From positions 1-8,827 of the forward strand of contig CAZZBJ010000088.1 of assembly GCA_964652805.1 (NCBI GenBank): a DNA stretch of 8,827 bases, written 5' to 3'. Source of the stretch: Claveliimonas sp964652805. Its GTDB lineage: Bacteria > Bacillota > Clostridia > Lachnospirales > Lachnospiraceae. Below are positions 1 to 6,577 of the stretch, in pieces; position 1 is the stretch's first letter; every line of letters begins with the position of its first letter. The notes beneath the pieces are model-generated. The model had not been told where the DNA came from. It saw only the letters and a list, made by a program, of their open reading frames with translations, and searched no databases. The position numbers and the translations under genes were made by a program.

Positions 1-17
1 AAAGGAGGTGCAGCACC

Positions 18-95
18 GTGGCGAAGAACGAGCAGTCGCGTGAGGTCAACCAGCCTGTCTGGTTTGACGGCAAGAGCATGGAGGATGTTGTCATC
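18..95 (+). pseudogene. Truncated 5' end of a primase-like mobile-element gene
   Basis: A GTG start at 18 follows an excellent ribosome site (aaaggaggtg, 1-10) at good spacing. The first residues, MAKNEQSREVNQPVWFDGKS, resemble from memory the N-terminus of primase/helicase proteins of Firmicute prophages and integrative elements, which begin with a similar VNQPVWFDGK stretch. After about 26 codons the plus frame stops resembling that family and the opposite strand becomes recognisable HsdM coding sequence, so the gene is cut here. The plus frame stays open to 317 by chance, because it runs antisense to HsdM. The exact junction is uncertain, roughly 80 to 97. The family assignment rests on recall of the motif alone. 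The ribosome site and start are plainly visible. Confidence 0.42.
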
Positions 96-818
96 CGCTG
101 TTTGCGGTTCAAGATCAGCATGGTATTTTTGGACAATGCGAATGATTTCTGGAATTTCGCTACCCTCTATTTCACGGCGCTGCGCTCCCAGATCAAATCC
201 GTCATTATTCAGATTCACAAAAAGAATTTCATCCTTCAATCTGGCGAAAGACTTATCAATAAGCAAAATACTGGTTTTAACGCCACTGTACGGGTTGAAA
301 ACACCGGCAGGCAGTGAGATCACCGCATATAGAAAACCGTCGTCTACCAGATACTTCCTAAGTTCTTTGTACGCATTGGCAGACTGAAACACAATGCCTT
401 CCGGGACAATGATTGCTGCCCGGCCTGTTGGATTCAGATGCTCGGCAATATAGTCCACGAATAGAACTTCGGAGCGCTTGGCCTTTACCCGATAGCGGCT
501 GTGGGGCATAATTCCGCCCTTTGGCGTCATGAAAGGCGGATTCGCAAGGATGACGTCATAACAGTCATCCCACTTTTCTTCACTGGTTAGGGTGTCATAT
601 TCACTGATTTTGGGCTTTGTAAAATGGTGAAGGTACATATTTACCCGAGACAGACGTACCATATCGGGAGAAATATCGTACCCGGCAAAGTTTTCCGTCA
701 AACGCTTGCGGTCATCGGCAGTCAATGTGCTTTTTCCATCCTCATCCTTGTTCTGTGCAAGAATGTGACGATAGGCACTGATCAAGAAACCGGCTGTGCC
801 GCAGGCAGGGTCAATGTT
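93..818 (-). pseudogene. hsdM: Internal fragment of type I HsdM adenine methyltransferase
   Basis: The minus strand encodes an uninterrupted stretch of about 240 residues typical of the N6-adenine methyltransferase subunit of type I restriction systems. The S-adenosylmethionine motif I reads DPACGTAGFLI (from about 812 downward) and the catalytic motif IV reads NPPF (531-542). Further family-like stretches follow, such as AAIIVPEGIVF and AVISLPAGVF. Both ends are missing. Upstream of motif I the frame degenerates into unrelated residues and meets a stop at 879-881, with no N-terminal helical domain. Downstream the similarity ends near 93, where a plus-strand gene start occupies the DNA, so the C-terminal part is absent. 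No start codon with a ribosome site is available. It is therefore a remnant, not a working gene. Its GC content, near 50 percent, differs from that of the Mrr gene beside it. A type I system once existed here or was carried in; no hsdS or hsdR is seen. Confidence 0.82.
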
Positions 819-887
819 CCTACTGATTTTGATACAAAAGAAAAAGCCCTCTCCGGGGCAAAGGCCACCGAAAAAGGCTTAAAATAA
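819..887 (+). pseudogene. 3' remnant of an unidentified plus-strand gene
   Basis: Codons 819-887 read PTDFDTKEKALSGAKATEKG plus two residues and a TAA stop. The lysine-rich hydrophilic tail looks like the C-terminus of a real protein, and the stop codon sits at the base of a hairpin suited to a terminator. Upstream of about 819 the same frame runs antisense through the HsdM fragment, so the apparent start at 624 is not genuine. The body of the gene is missing. I do not recognise the family. Since the truncated start at 18 is on the same strand, both pieces could come from one interrupted gene or from two genes of the same element. That link is inference. Confidence 0.35.
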
Positions 888-930
888 GGGCTTCTGAGGT
901 CATGCGCTGACTTGGAAAGCCCTTGTTTTA
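881..930. terminator. Hairpin at the end of the plus-strand remnant, probable terminator
   Basis: AAGGGCTT (886-893) and AAGCCCTT (917-924) form a perfect 8-base-pair stem. Inside the loop a second short inverted repeat, GTCA (899-902) and TGAC (908-911), closes a 5-base loop. The right arm is followed by GTTTTA on the plus strand. On the minus strand the hairpin is followed by TTATTTT, so it could work in both directions, ending the plus-strand remnant and the minus-strand cassette after Mrr. The T tracts are short, so strength is uncertain. Confidence 0.5.
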
Positions 931-1002
931 TGTATTCAGTTGTCCTACTGCCACCCGATGATTTGGCTGGGTGTCAGCCTTGCGGTGTAGTGATTTTGGA
1001 AT

Positions 1003-1031
1003 AATTAAAAGGTGGGGAAAAATTAAAAGGT
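1003..1031. repeat. 11-base direct repeat downstream of the Mrr gene
   Basis: AATTAAAAGGT occurs at 1003-1013 and again at 1021-1031, 18 bases apart start to start, in the gap between the hairpin and the end of the Mrr gene (1043). The rest of the 888-1042 gap shows no open reading frame I would defend. The repeat could be a binding site, a trace of insertion, or chance in AT-rich DNA. Confidence 0.4.
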
Positions 1032-1042
1032 TATTTCTTGAA

Positions 1043-1927
1043 TCACACTTTTTCAAAGAAAGACTTATCAACCTCGTAGATTGTTTTTTCGCGAACACCC
1101 AGCCTGTATTCAATCAGCTTGTTAATAAATTCCTCACCATCTATAAGGTCAATTTGCTGTTTTCCAGCATTTGAAGCTTCTTCTCGCGCCGCTTTCGTGA
1201 ATGTTCCTGTTGTTATAAATACGCCCTTCTCTATGTCGGTTGTAAGAGAGCCACGGAAATCACGAATATCACCAGCGGAAACACTGCCAATAAACCGCTT
1301 ACACTGAAACGCAACATTAAAACTAAAAATGCCATTGATACGCAGTTTACCCGTTCCGTCTATTCCTCCGTCTCCTGACTTTTTGGTTACTGATACCTGA
1401 GAAAACCCACACTCCCGTAGAAGAAGCATAGCAAGTCGCTCGAAGGCGTATGGGTTCATGTTATGTAGTGCTTCTGCAAGTTCTGTCCGCCACGGTTCAA
1501 GTTCTTCTGGTACTTCAACATTATCGTTAGTTGGATCATCATCTTCGGCTAATACTTTTTCTTCATCTGGAGACTTACTTGCAAGACGCTTGTTCTTAAT
1601 AAATTCTATAACTGCCGCTTTTGATATAGTGTCTTTGTCTGCATATTCAGGTGTGATCATCCAAACTCCGCGCTGACTGTTTGTTATTGCTCCAAACGCC
1701 TTCAATCTTGTTCTGGCCCAGGCCAGTTGATATTCGAGCTCTGTTTGCTGAGATGCACTTCCCTTGTGCGGCTCATCAACAATTTCATCGGATAACTGCA
1801 ATAGTTCTATTACTTTATCTCGAATTTCACTAATATTAGCCGAGCCACCAAGACTGCGCAAAGCAATAAACACAGGCTCTATCAATTCAATTTGTGTTGG
1901 ACTCTTTATCTTTTTTGTCCTTGCCAA
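1043..1927 (-). CDS. mrr: Mrr-family restriction endonuclease
   Basis: This 294-residue protein has the two-part layout and length of Mrr enzymes (E. coli Mrr is about 300 residues). Residues 10-95 form a winged-helix-like Mrr N-terminal domain. Residues 115-145 are an acidic, low-complexity linker. Residues 150-270 are the PD-(D/E)xK catalytic domain, with YAFERL (E163), GDGGIDG (D186 and D190) and VAFQCKRF (Q208, K210). All expected catalytic residues are present. The start is TTG at 1925-1927, chosen because an AAGGAGGG ribosome site (1935-1942) lies 7 bases upstream and no ATG is available nearby. It begins 13 bases after the nuclease gene and is probably the last gene of the operon. Known Mrr enzymes cut methylated DNA; whether this one does, or tolerates the neighbouring m5C methylation, cannot be read from sequence. 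Sampled GC is near 40 percent, below the adjoining R2 gene. Confidence 0.92.
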   Translation of the reverse strand: MARTKKIKSPTQIELIEPVFIALRSLGGSANISEIRDKVIELLQLSDEIVDEPHKGSASQQTELEYQLAWARTRLKAFGAITNSQRGVWMITPEYADKDTISKAAVIEFIKNKRLASKSPDEEKVLAEDDDPTNDNVEVPEELEPWRTELAEALHNMNPYAFERLAMLLLRECGFSQVSVTKKSGDGGIDGTGKLRINGIFSFNVAFQCKRFIGSVSAGDIRDFRGSLTTDIEKGVFITTGTFTKAAREEASNAGKQQIDLIDGEEFINKLIEYRLGVREKTIYEVDKSFFEKV

Positions 1928-1934
1928 TGCCGCT

Positions 1935-1942
1935 CCCTCCTT
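1935..1942 (-). promoter_or_regulatory. Ribosome binding site for Mrr (supports the TTG start)
   Basis: On the minus strand AAGGAGGG lies 7 bases upstream of the TTG codon at 1925-1927 and overlaps the stop codon of the preceding nuclease gene. This near-consensus site makes the rare start convincing and suggests translation coupled to termination of the upstream gene. Confidence 0.75.
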
Positions 1943-3299
1943 ATTGAAGATTTAGTTCTTGTATGTCCAGTTTAGTATTTTTGAGGTAATGTGTATACAC
2001 TGTTTTCGCTGGCAAAAGACGCACTTGAATGTCCTCCAATCCCAGCCTTTTCATCATCGCAAGGGAGACAGATCCCTTCTCAATAATTTCCGACTTTTCC
2101 GTCGGCATAAGGAAACAGTTTTTTACCGTACCTATCTGGTGAGCATCCACAAAAGGCTGATAGGCCAACTGGTACAGATACTGTTTGGTAATGGACTCAA
2201 TACCAGGCTGACCGCGCAGCTTTTTATTGTGTTCCAGTTGAATATTGTAGTATTTAGCATCAAAAATGATAAACTGGTAGTGCCCATCGACATTAACAAT
2301 GGTAATGAGGTCTGGGATGAGCGTGTCCTCAGCCTGTTTAACAAACAGTTCCCCGTTCGGTGCTGTTCCAGACCACTGCGGTTTATCAATCAAATCAATG
2401 AGTTTCTTATGTCGCATATAGCGGTATTGTTCAGCCAGCGGTACAGGCAATCGCAGTCCACCGATTGGCTTCTGTAACTGGTTGTTCATTACCTCTGCGC
2501 ATACTTTTTCCCACACCAGATTGAAGCTGTTCGTTCCAAACATACTGAAGCAGTCCAGATCATCCAGAGCGCTACTGTTAGCGATGTAGGCATACAGTGT
2601 TTTAAGAAGGAGCTGCTTGCGGGTGTTGAACTGGACATTGAGTTCCTTAACAATACGATCCAGGACGTACTCCTTGTCTCCAAAGTCCTCAATCTGCTCA
2701 TCGGAAATATCGACACCCATAATGTCAAACAGATCCAATAGGTCGGCATCCTTCAATTCCTCAGTACAGCGGGTGAGGATGCACTCATGCAGACGTTTGA
2801 AAAAATCGAAATCGTCATTCACACGCTTCATAGTTAGCAATTCCGGGTAATACGGCCGGTTGTTGCTGAGAAGAGTGAATGTTTCGTTGATGGTTTTATC
2901 CCAAAGAATATCACCGGATCCGTTAGATTCGATGATATCCTGCGTATTGGTATAGGCGCCATATTCGAAATAATCCTGGAGAAGGAACAGCATGACAGCT
3001 AACATATTAAATGCACTGCTGTCACTCGTATCATTGTACATACGAATGATTTGCTCCTTGGAATTATATTTTTCCAGAACCTTAAGCACCTGTTTCAGTT
3101 CCGCCTTGGGGGCCGTAGCATCGAGCAGATATTTCGGATAGCATTTCAGCACACGCCCCTCAATGGTAATAACACCCACAAAAGTGAACACATACAGATA
3201 TTCGTTTTCGCCGACCTCAACGTCAGCGATTTCGATGTCCTCATCTACCAGATCGGTAAGATCCTTTTGGCTGTCGTTTGCTTTTACAGCCTTCAGCAC
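1941..3299 (-). CDS. LlaJI/McrC-like nuclease subunit (R2), 5' end displaced
   Basis: The intact frame from GTG 3299 encodes 452 residues. The catalytic core is in the C-terminal third: IPDLITI (D330), then FIIFDAKYY (D347, K349), then KQYLYQLAY near 372-380. This is the PD-(D/E)xK pattern of McrC and of LlaJI-family R2 subunits, which cut DNA when driven by an McrB-like partner. The preceding helical region, about residues 60-290, fits the family. Its position directly after the McrB-like gene supports the assignment. GTG 3299 has no good ribosome site and is probably not the native start. Family-like sequence continues upstream in the same frame to the R1 stop codon without any ATG, GTG or TTG, and the likely start (ATG 3403-3405) is one base out of frame. 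With the frame restored the product would be 487 residues. As read, the protein lacks its N-terminal winged helix and may be inactive or poorly made. Confidence 0.82.
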   Translation of the reverse strand: MLKAVKANDSQKDLTDLVDEDIEIADVEVGENEYLYVFTFVGVITIEGRVLKCYPKYLLDATAPKAELKQVLKVLEKYNSKEQIIRMYNDTSDSSAFNMLAVMLFLLQDYFEYGAYTNTQDIIESNGSGDILWDKTINETFTLLSNNRPYYPELLTMKRVNDDFDFFKRLHECILTRCTEELKDADLLDLFDIMGVDISDEQIEDFGDKEYVLDRIVKELNVQFNTRKQLLLKTLYAYIANSSALDDLDCFSMFGTNSFNLVWEKVCAEVMNNQLQKPIGGLRLPVPLAEQYRYMRHKKLIDLIDKPQWSGTAPNGELFVKQAEDTLIPDLITIVNVDGHYQFIIFDAKYYNIQLEHNKKLRGQPGIESITKQYLYQLAYQPFVDAHQIGTVKNCFLMPTEKSEIIEKGSVSLAMMKRLGLEDIQVRLLPAKTVYTHYLKNTKLDIQELNLQ

Positions 3300-3405
3300 G
3301 CCATATTCTTTCAGACGCTTCAGGATGTGGACAGTCTTTTCCTCGGAGCAATGGAACTCTTTAACCAGGTCTTCCTGGGTATAGCGTTTTAAATACTGAA
3401 ATCAT
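3300..3405 (-). pseudogene. Frame-displaced 5' end of the R2 nuclease gene
   Basis: On the minus strand the R1 stop overlaps an ATG as ATGA (3402-3405), the usual coupling arrangement. From that ATG the frame reads MISVFKTLYPGRPG and stops. If one A is removed from the four-A run (3387-3390), it reads MISVFKRYTQEDLVKEF and joins the nuclease frame. The stretch from KRYTQEDL through EEKTVHILKRLKEYGVLKAV looks like a winged helix-turn-helix, as expected at the N-terminus of this family. The displaced stretch is also in the same frame as R1, separated from it only by the TGA. A single-base insertion, a sequencing error or recoding could each explain this. The first two are more likely, since AAAA is a weak slippage site. 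Confidence 0.7.
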
Positions 3406-5651
3406 TCTCCATCATCCTCTGGGACATTGTCAATAAACTGGCTGCTGATTCCCTCGCAGAAGATATATACCCCTTTGATGTCAAATTCTCTGCAAATCTT
3501 GGAATACTGGGTCTTTGCCTTTTCATCGCATCCACCGAACAGCGTAATACGCTTCTGTTTTGCGGCATCATCAAACAGGTACATAATAACCTTATTCTTA
3601 AAGACACGAGTGAAAACAACGGGGTCAATTATTTCTCCTTCCGGCAGGTTCTTTTTGGAAATGAAATATGGACCCAGTAACTTATCCTCGTTCACCTTAT
3701 AAGTGAGCAGTTCATTGTTGATGGCCTTGCGGAGTGCATTCCATTCTACAATACGGCGATAATCACCTTGACCGAGAATGACCTTCTTACCAACGATTCC
3801 GGCTTCGCTATCATCGATGCCCAAATAGGTAAAATCCCATCTACGCTTGAAAGCCGTATCCATCGGGAATACACCCTGGTCAGCACTGTTCATGGTAGCC
3901 CAGATAAACATATTGTCAGGGATACGAATTTCGGAATAATCGCCGGGATTGCCGCCGAGTTCACCGGCCAAATATTTTTTAATGTCCTCGGATGCCTGAA
4001 TCGGATACTCGCTGACCTCATCATCACCACGGTCGAGCAGCTGGAACACATCACCAAACACAGCGGCAACATTAGCACGGTTGATTTCCTCAATTACAAG
4101 TAGGAACGGCTTGGGAGCGTCAGTTCTACTATTCTGTAGAGCCTTTACATAAATGCGCATGAATGGCCCAGGCACATAGGAATAAGTAATGGCATCCTTG
4201 CCATCACTGTCTTTGCAGGGTATCGGCTTATATGTACCGACAAAATTGGCGTAGGAGTAATCCGGGTGAAAGGTCACACGCTCATACTCACCGCCATCTG
4301 CAAGTAGCTGCTCCTTTTCGTGGTTCAGAGTGAAACTTTTACCAGTACCGGGAGCGCCGAAGAGGATGCGGTTCCGTTCAAAAGAGGATAGGTATCCCGT
4401 ATTGAACTTAATCGGGGTATAATCATCAACCAAAATTGGAGACTTCTCCGTTCCTCGCGACCAATAATACTTTTTATACAAGAACAGAAGATTTTCAGTT
4501 TTTTTTATCTCATAACATGTAGTTAGGTATCCCTCGTCTTCCGGGAGTCTATCGGATTCGTCAAACGAAGAATGCCACACGCCAGATTTTTGATGTGCCA
4601 TATCTTCATTCTCTTCATAAAAATATGGGGAGAGAGAATCTACAAAAGCTATTAATTGTGAACCATCCATCACAGTAATAACAGAAGTCGATGATGTTTC
4701 ATAGAAAGCTTTTATTTCTCCAGCTTTTCTTGAGGCTGTTTTTCTATCGTTCTGATAGTAATGCTCTAACAGAGCTTCTGTCACCTTGTCTCTGTCAAGA
4801 GATCCATTTTTGATGTAGTTGAGCAGGTTGCCTGTCTCTTTCCATCCGATGGCTATAATTCCCTTACTCATCCATTTCTCAGCATAGTGTTCAGACTCAT
4901 CAGAAGAACCAAGCCTGAAAAAATGGCGGATTTCTCCAAACATTGCATAACAGACATCTTGAAAGTTTGGAGACATATAGCTTGTTCTCTTTTTAATAAG
5001 TGCAAGCTGTCCGTTCATGCCATAATATTTTTCACTTGGTTTTATTCCAAATCCGAACAAAATATGTTTAAGCCAATCAGTTACATACCAACCGATAAAC
5101 TGGTCGGGAAAAATCATGTGTAAATATTTCTGCACCCATGCGTAGGTGGCAAATTTACCCATTAATGCGTTCAAATCATCATCCAATTTCTCATAAGCTT
5201 CGACAGAGTCGAGTGTTTTGGATTGAATCATCTCGCAAGCACTCACAAGGTTGTCGCGGATCGTTTTACCAAATTGCAACGCATCTGACTCTGAAAGAAC
5301 TTGCGGTGTCTTTGGAGCACCAGTAGTCCATGCCCCATCTTCCTGACGTTGAAAAAGGCCGAACTTGAATGATGAGCCGCCTGAAATACTTCCAAAAGTG
5401 CGCTTCAACTTCTGATTAAACTCCAAATGGTAGCAAAGACTATTATTAGTTCCATCTGCCGTTAGGAAGAGGTGGCTTAGCAACTCATCGTCACTTAATT
5501 TTTTCAAAACGTCAGGGCCAAATTTTTCTTTGAAATCATTAAGCAGACTTGTTATTTCGTCTTCAGAAGTATCAAACCTAACGGTGTGAGTCTTGGGATA
5601 CTCCATAACCAAATTTCCTGCTCGTTCATATATCATAGCTTCGTCTTGCAT
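3402..5651 (-). CDS. McrB-like AAA+ motor subunit (R1) with EVE-like sensor region
   Basis: This 749-residue protein has a McrB-type AAA+ module in its C-terminal half: Walker A GAPGTGKS (432-439), the family stretch FHPDYSYANFVGTY (461-474), Walker B LLVIEEINRA (517-526), ATMNSAD (585-591, the counterpart of the McrB MNTAD signature) and FKRRWDF (601-607, arginine finger region). By homology it is a nucleotide-hydrolysing, probably GTP-using, hexameric translocase that activates the R2 nuclease. The N-terminal 400 residues hold at least two further parts. Residues 160-237 are an aromatic-rich region (YLHMIFPDQFIGWYVTDW). From about 239 an EVE/PUA-like pattern (FFRLG, then KGIIAIGWKETGNL) resembles domains that read modified or specific bases. 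ATG 5651 has a GGAGGA site 7 bases upstream. The stop overlaps the ATG presumed to begin R2. GC drops from about 48 percent in the motor part to about 40 percent in the N-terminal part, hinting at domain exchange. Confidence 0.9.
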   Translation of the reverse strand: MQDEAMIYERAGNLVMEYPKTHTVRFDTSEDEITSLLNDFKEKFGPDVLKKLSDDELLSHLFLTADGTNNSLCYHLEFNQKLKRTFGSISGGSSFKFGLFQRQEDGAWTTGAPKTPQVLSESDALQFGKTIRDNLVSACEMIQSKTLDSVEAYEKLDDDLNALMGKFATYAWVQKYLHMIFPDQFIGWYVTDWLKHILFGFGIKPSEKYYGMNGQLALIKKRTSYMSPNFQDVCYAMFGEIRHFFRLGSSDESEHYAEKWMSKGIIAIGWKETGNLLNYIKNGSLDRDKVTEALLEHYYQNDRKTASRKAGEIKAFYETSSTSVITVMDGSQLIAFVDSLSPYFYEENEDMAHQKSGVWHSSFDESDRLPEDEGYLTTCYEIKKTENLLFLYKKYYWSRGTEKSPILVDDYTPIKFNTGYLSSFERNRILFGAPGTGKSFTLNHEKEQLLADGGEYERVTFHPDYSYANFVGTYKPIPCKDSDGKDAITYSYVPGPFMRIYVKALQNSRTDAPKPFLLVIEEINRANVAAVFGDVFQLLDRGDDEVSEYPIQASEDIKKYLAGELGGNPGDYSEIRIPDNMFIWATMNSADQGVFPMDTAFKRRWDFTYLGIDDSEAGIVGKKVILGQGDYRRIVEWNALRKAINNELLTYKVNEDKLLGPYFISKKNLPEGEIIDPVVFTRVFKNKVIMYLFDDAAKQKRITLFGGCDEKAKTQYSKICREFDIKGVYIFCEGISSQFIDNVPEDDGE

Positions 5652-5658
5652 GACTTAG

Positions 5659-5665
5659 TCCTCCT
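5659..5665 (-). promoter_or_regulatory. Ribosome binding site for R1
   Basis: AGGAGGA on the minus strand lies 7 bases upstream of ATG 5651, in the 17-base gap after the 302-residue gene. It is close to the ideal site and fixes the R1 start. Confidence 0.7.
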
Positions 5666-5668
5666 CTT

Positions 5669-6577
5669 TTAGTCCGCCTTAAGGATATATTCAATACTAT
5701 TATCATAATCGCCGTAATAATCGAACCAATCCTGTTTGAAATTTTCTTCCTTATATGTCCAAAAAGAGGACGAGTCCGAAAGCCGCTTACACACACAATC
5801 TACTGATTTTCGTTCTTTTATCGAATATGTGGATAGGGCGATATTATTTCCATCCGAGCTGACATTAAAAAGTAGCGTCTGTGAAAGCAGCTTCATCCAA
5901 TCTGACATATTTCTTCTTGCTCTCGTCAGTGGCCGAAGTTGTTGACCGCCATGCCGTGATGCTATGATGCTCTCAGTACAAAGCGAATAATCCAGCATAG
6001 TCGTACATCGTACTGCATATGCCTGCATTTCGTCCAATGATAATATGGGCTGTTCACCGTTTTCCCACAACTTATATAAAATCTCCCATATTAATGCCGC
6101 TGGTCTTATTTGGATATTGTAATGCGCCTGCAGTTCCGTAAAAGATTCATAATTAAAGTTTTCGCCATAGCTTTGCATTAAGGATGGACTTAATTGAGAC
6201 TTATGCCCGTTCGGGTACTGATACCTTAGTAATTGTAAGGTAATCAATTCTGGATAAGAGAGGTTTTTGTTCAAATAAGCCATCGCTATAGGCGTAAGCG
6301 TTAGTACCTTGGTTATTCTCGTAGAGTATATGAGTCCAAATTCGCTCAATATCTGCTGATAATCTCTCCAGGCATCAACCTGATTGCTATCTGCTCGAAC
6401 ATTGGCTGTAAGGATTCCGTTATTGACGAGATATCCGTTTATTTTCTTCGCATCTATAGTTTCTCCTTTGCACAGGAGACAAGCATTCAACAGACCATCA
6501 AACACCTCGGCTTTTAAGACTCCGGCGTGTTGAGTAATTGGCCACGATAAACCTTCATATGGAATATTAGGATACAT
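5669..6577 (-). CDS. Uncharacterised 302-residue protein of the restriction operon
   Basis: I cannot name this family with confidence. The protein is soluble, with no signal peptide or membrane segment visible. Residues 10-18 (LSWPITQHA) and 40-60 (KKINGYLVNNGI) look like a conserved N-terminal part. Residues 65-125 resemble a winged-helix DNA-binding region ending in ITLQLLRYQYPNGHK (112-126). The middle (150-200) is helical. The C-terminus (250-302) is rich in aromatic and acidic residues. No PD-(D/E)xK, HNH or Walker motif is evident. ATG 6577 has GGAGG (6584-6588) 6 bases upstream, placed inside the end of the second methyltransferase gene, which it overlaps by 11 bases. R1 follows after 17 bases. 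This tight placement between modification and restriction genes argues for a role in the system, such as target recognition, a restriction accessory or control. It is absent from the four-gene LlaJI plan as I know it. Confidence 0.85.
   Translation of the reverse strand: MYPNIPYEGLSWPITQHAGVLKAEVFDGLLNACLLCKGETIDAKKINGYLVNNGILTANVRADSNQVDAWRDYQQILSEFGLIYSTRITKVLTLTPIAMAYLNKNLSYPELITLQLLRYQYPNGHKSQLSPSLMQSYGENFNYESFTELQAHYNIQIRPAALIWEILYKLWENGEQPILSLDEMQAYAVRCTTMLDYSLCTESIIASRHGGQQLRPLTRARRNMSDWMKLLSQTLLFNVSSDGNNIALSTYSIKERKSVDCVCKRLSDSSSFWTYKEENFKQDWFDYYGDYDNSIEYILKAD

Noticed and set aside
624..887. 87-codon plus-strand open frame as a complete gene
   Set aside because: Most of it runs antisense to the HsdM fragment, whose motifs are unmistakable. 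Only the last 22 codons look like real coding sequence, and no ribosome site supports a start at 624.
1959..2477. 172-codon open frame on the plus strand
   Set aside because: It lies wholly antisense to the nuclease gene, whose catalytic motifs fix the true strand, and it resembles no protein family.
3387..3390. Phase-variable switch at the A-run in the R2 start
   Set aside because: Four bases is too short for slipped-strand variation, which usually needs a much longer tract. A fixed indel or a read error is more likely.
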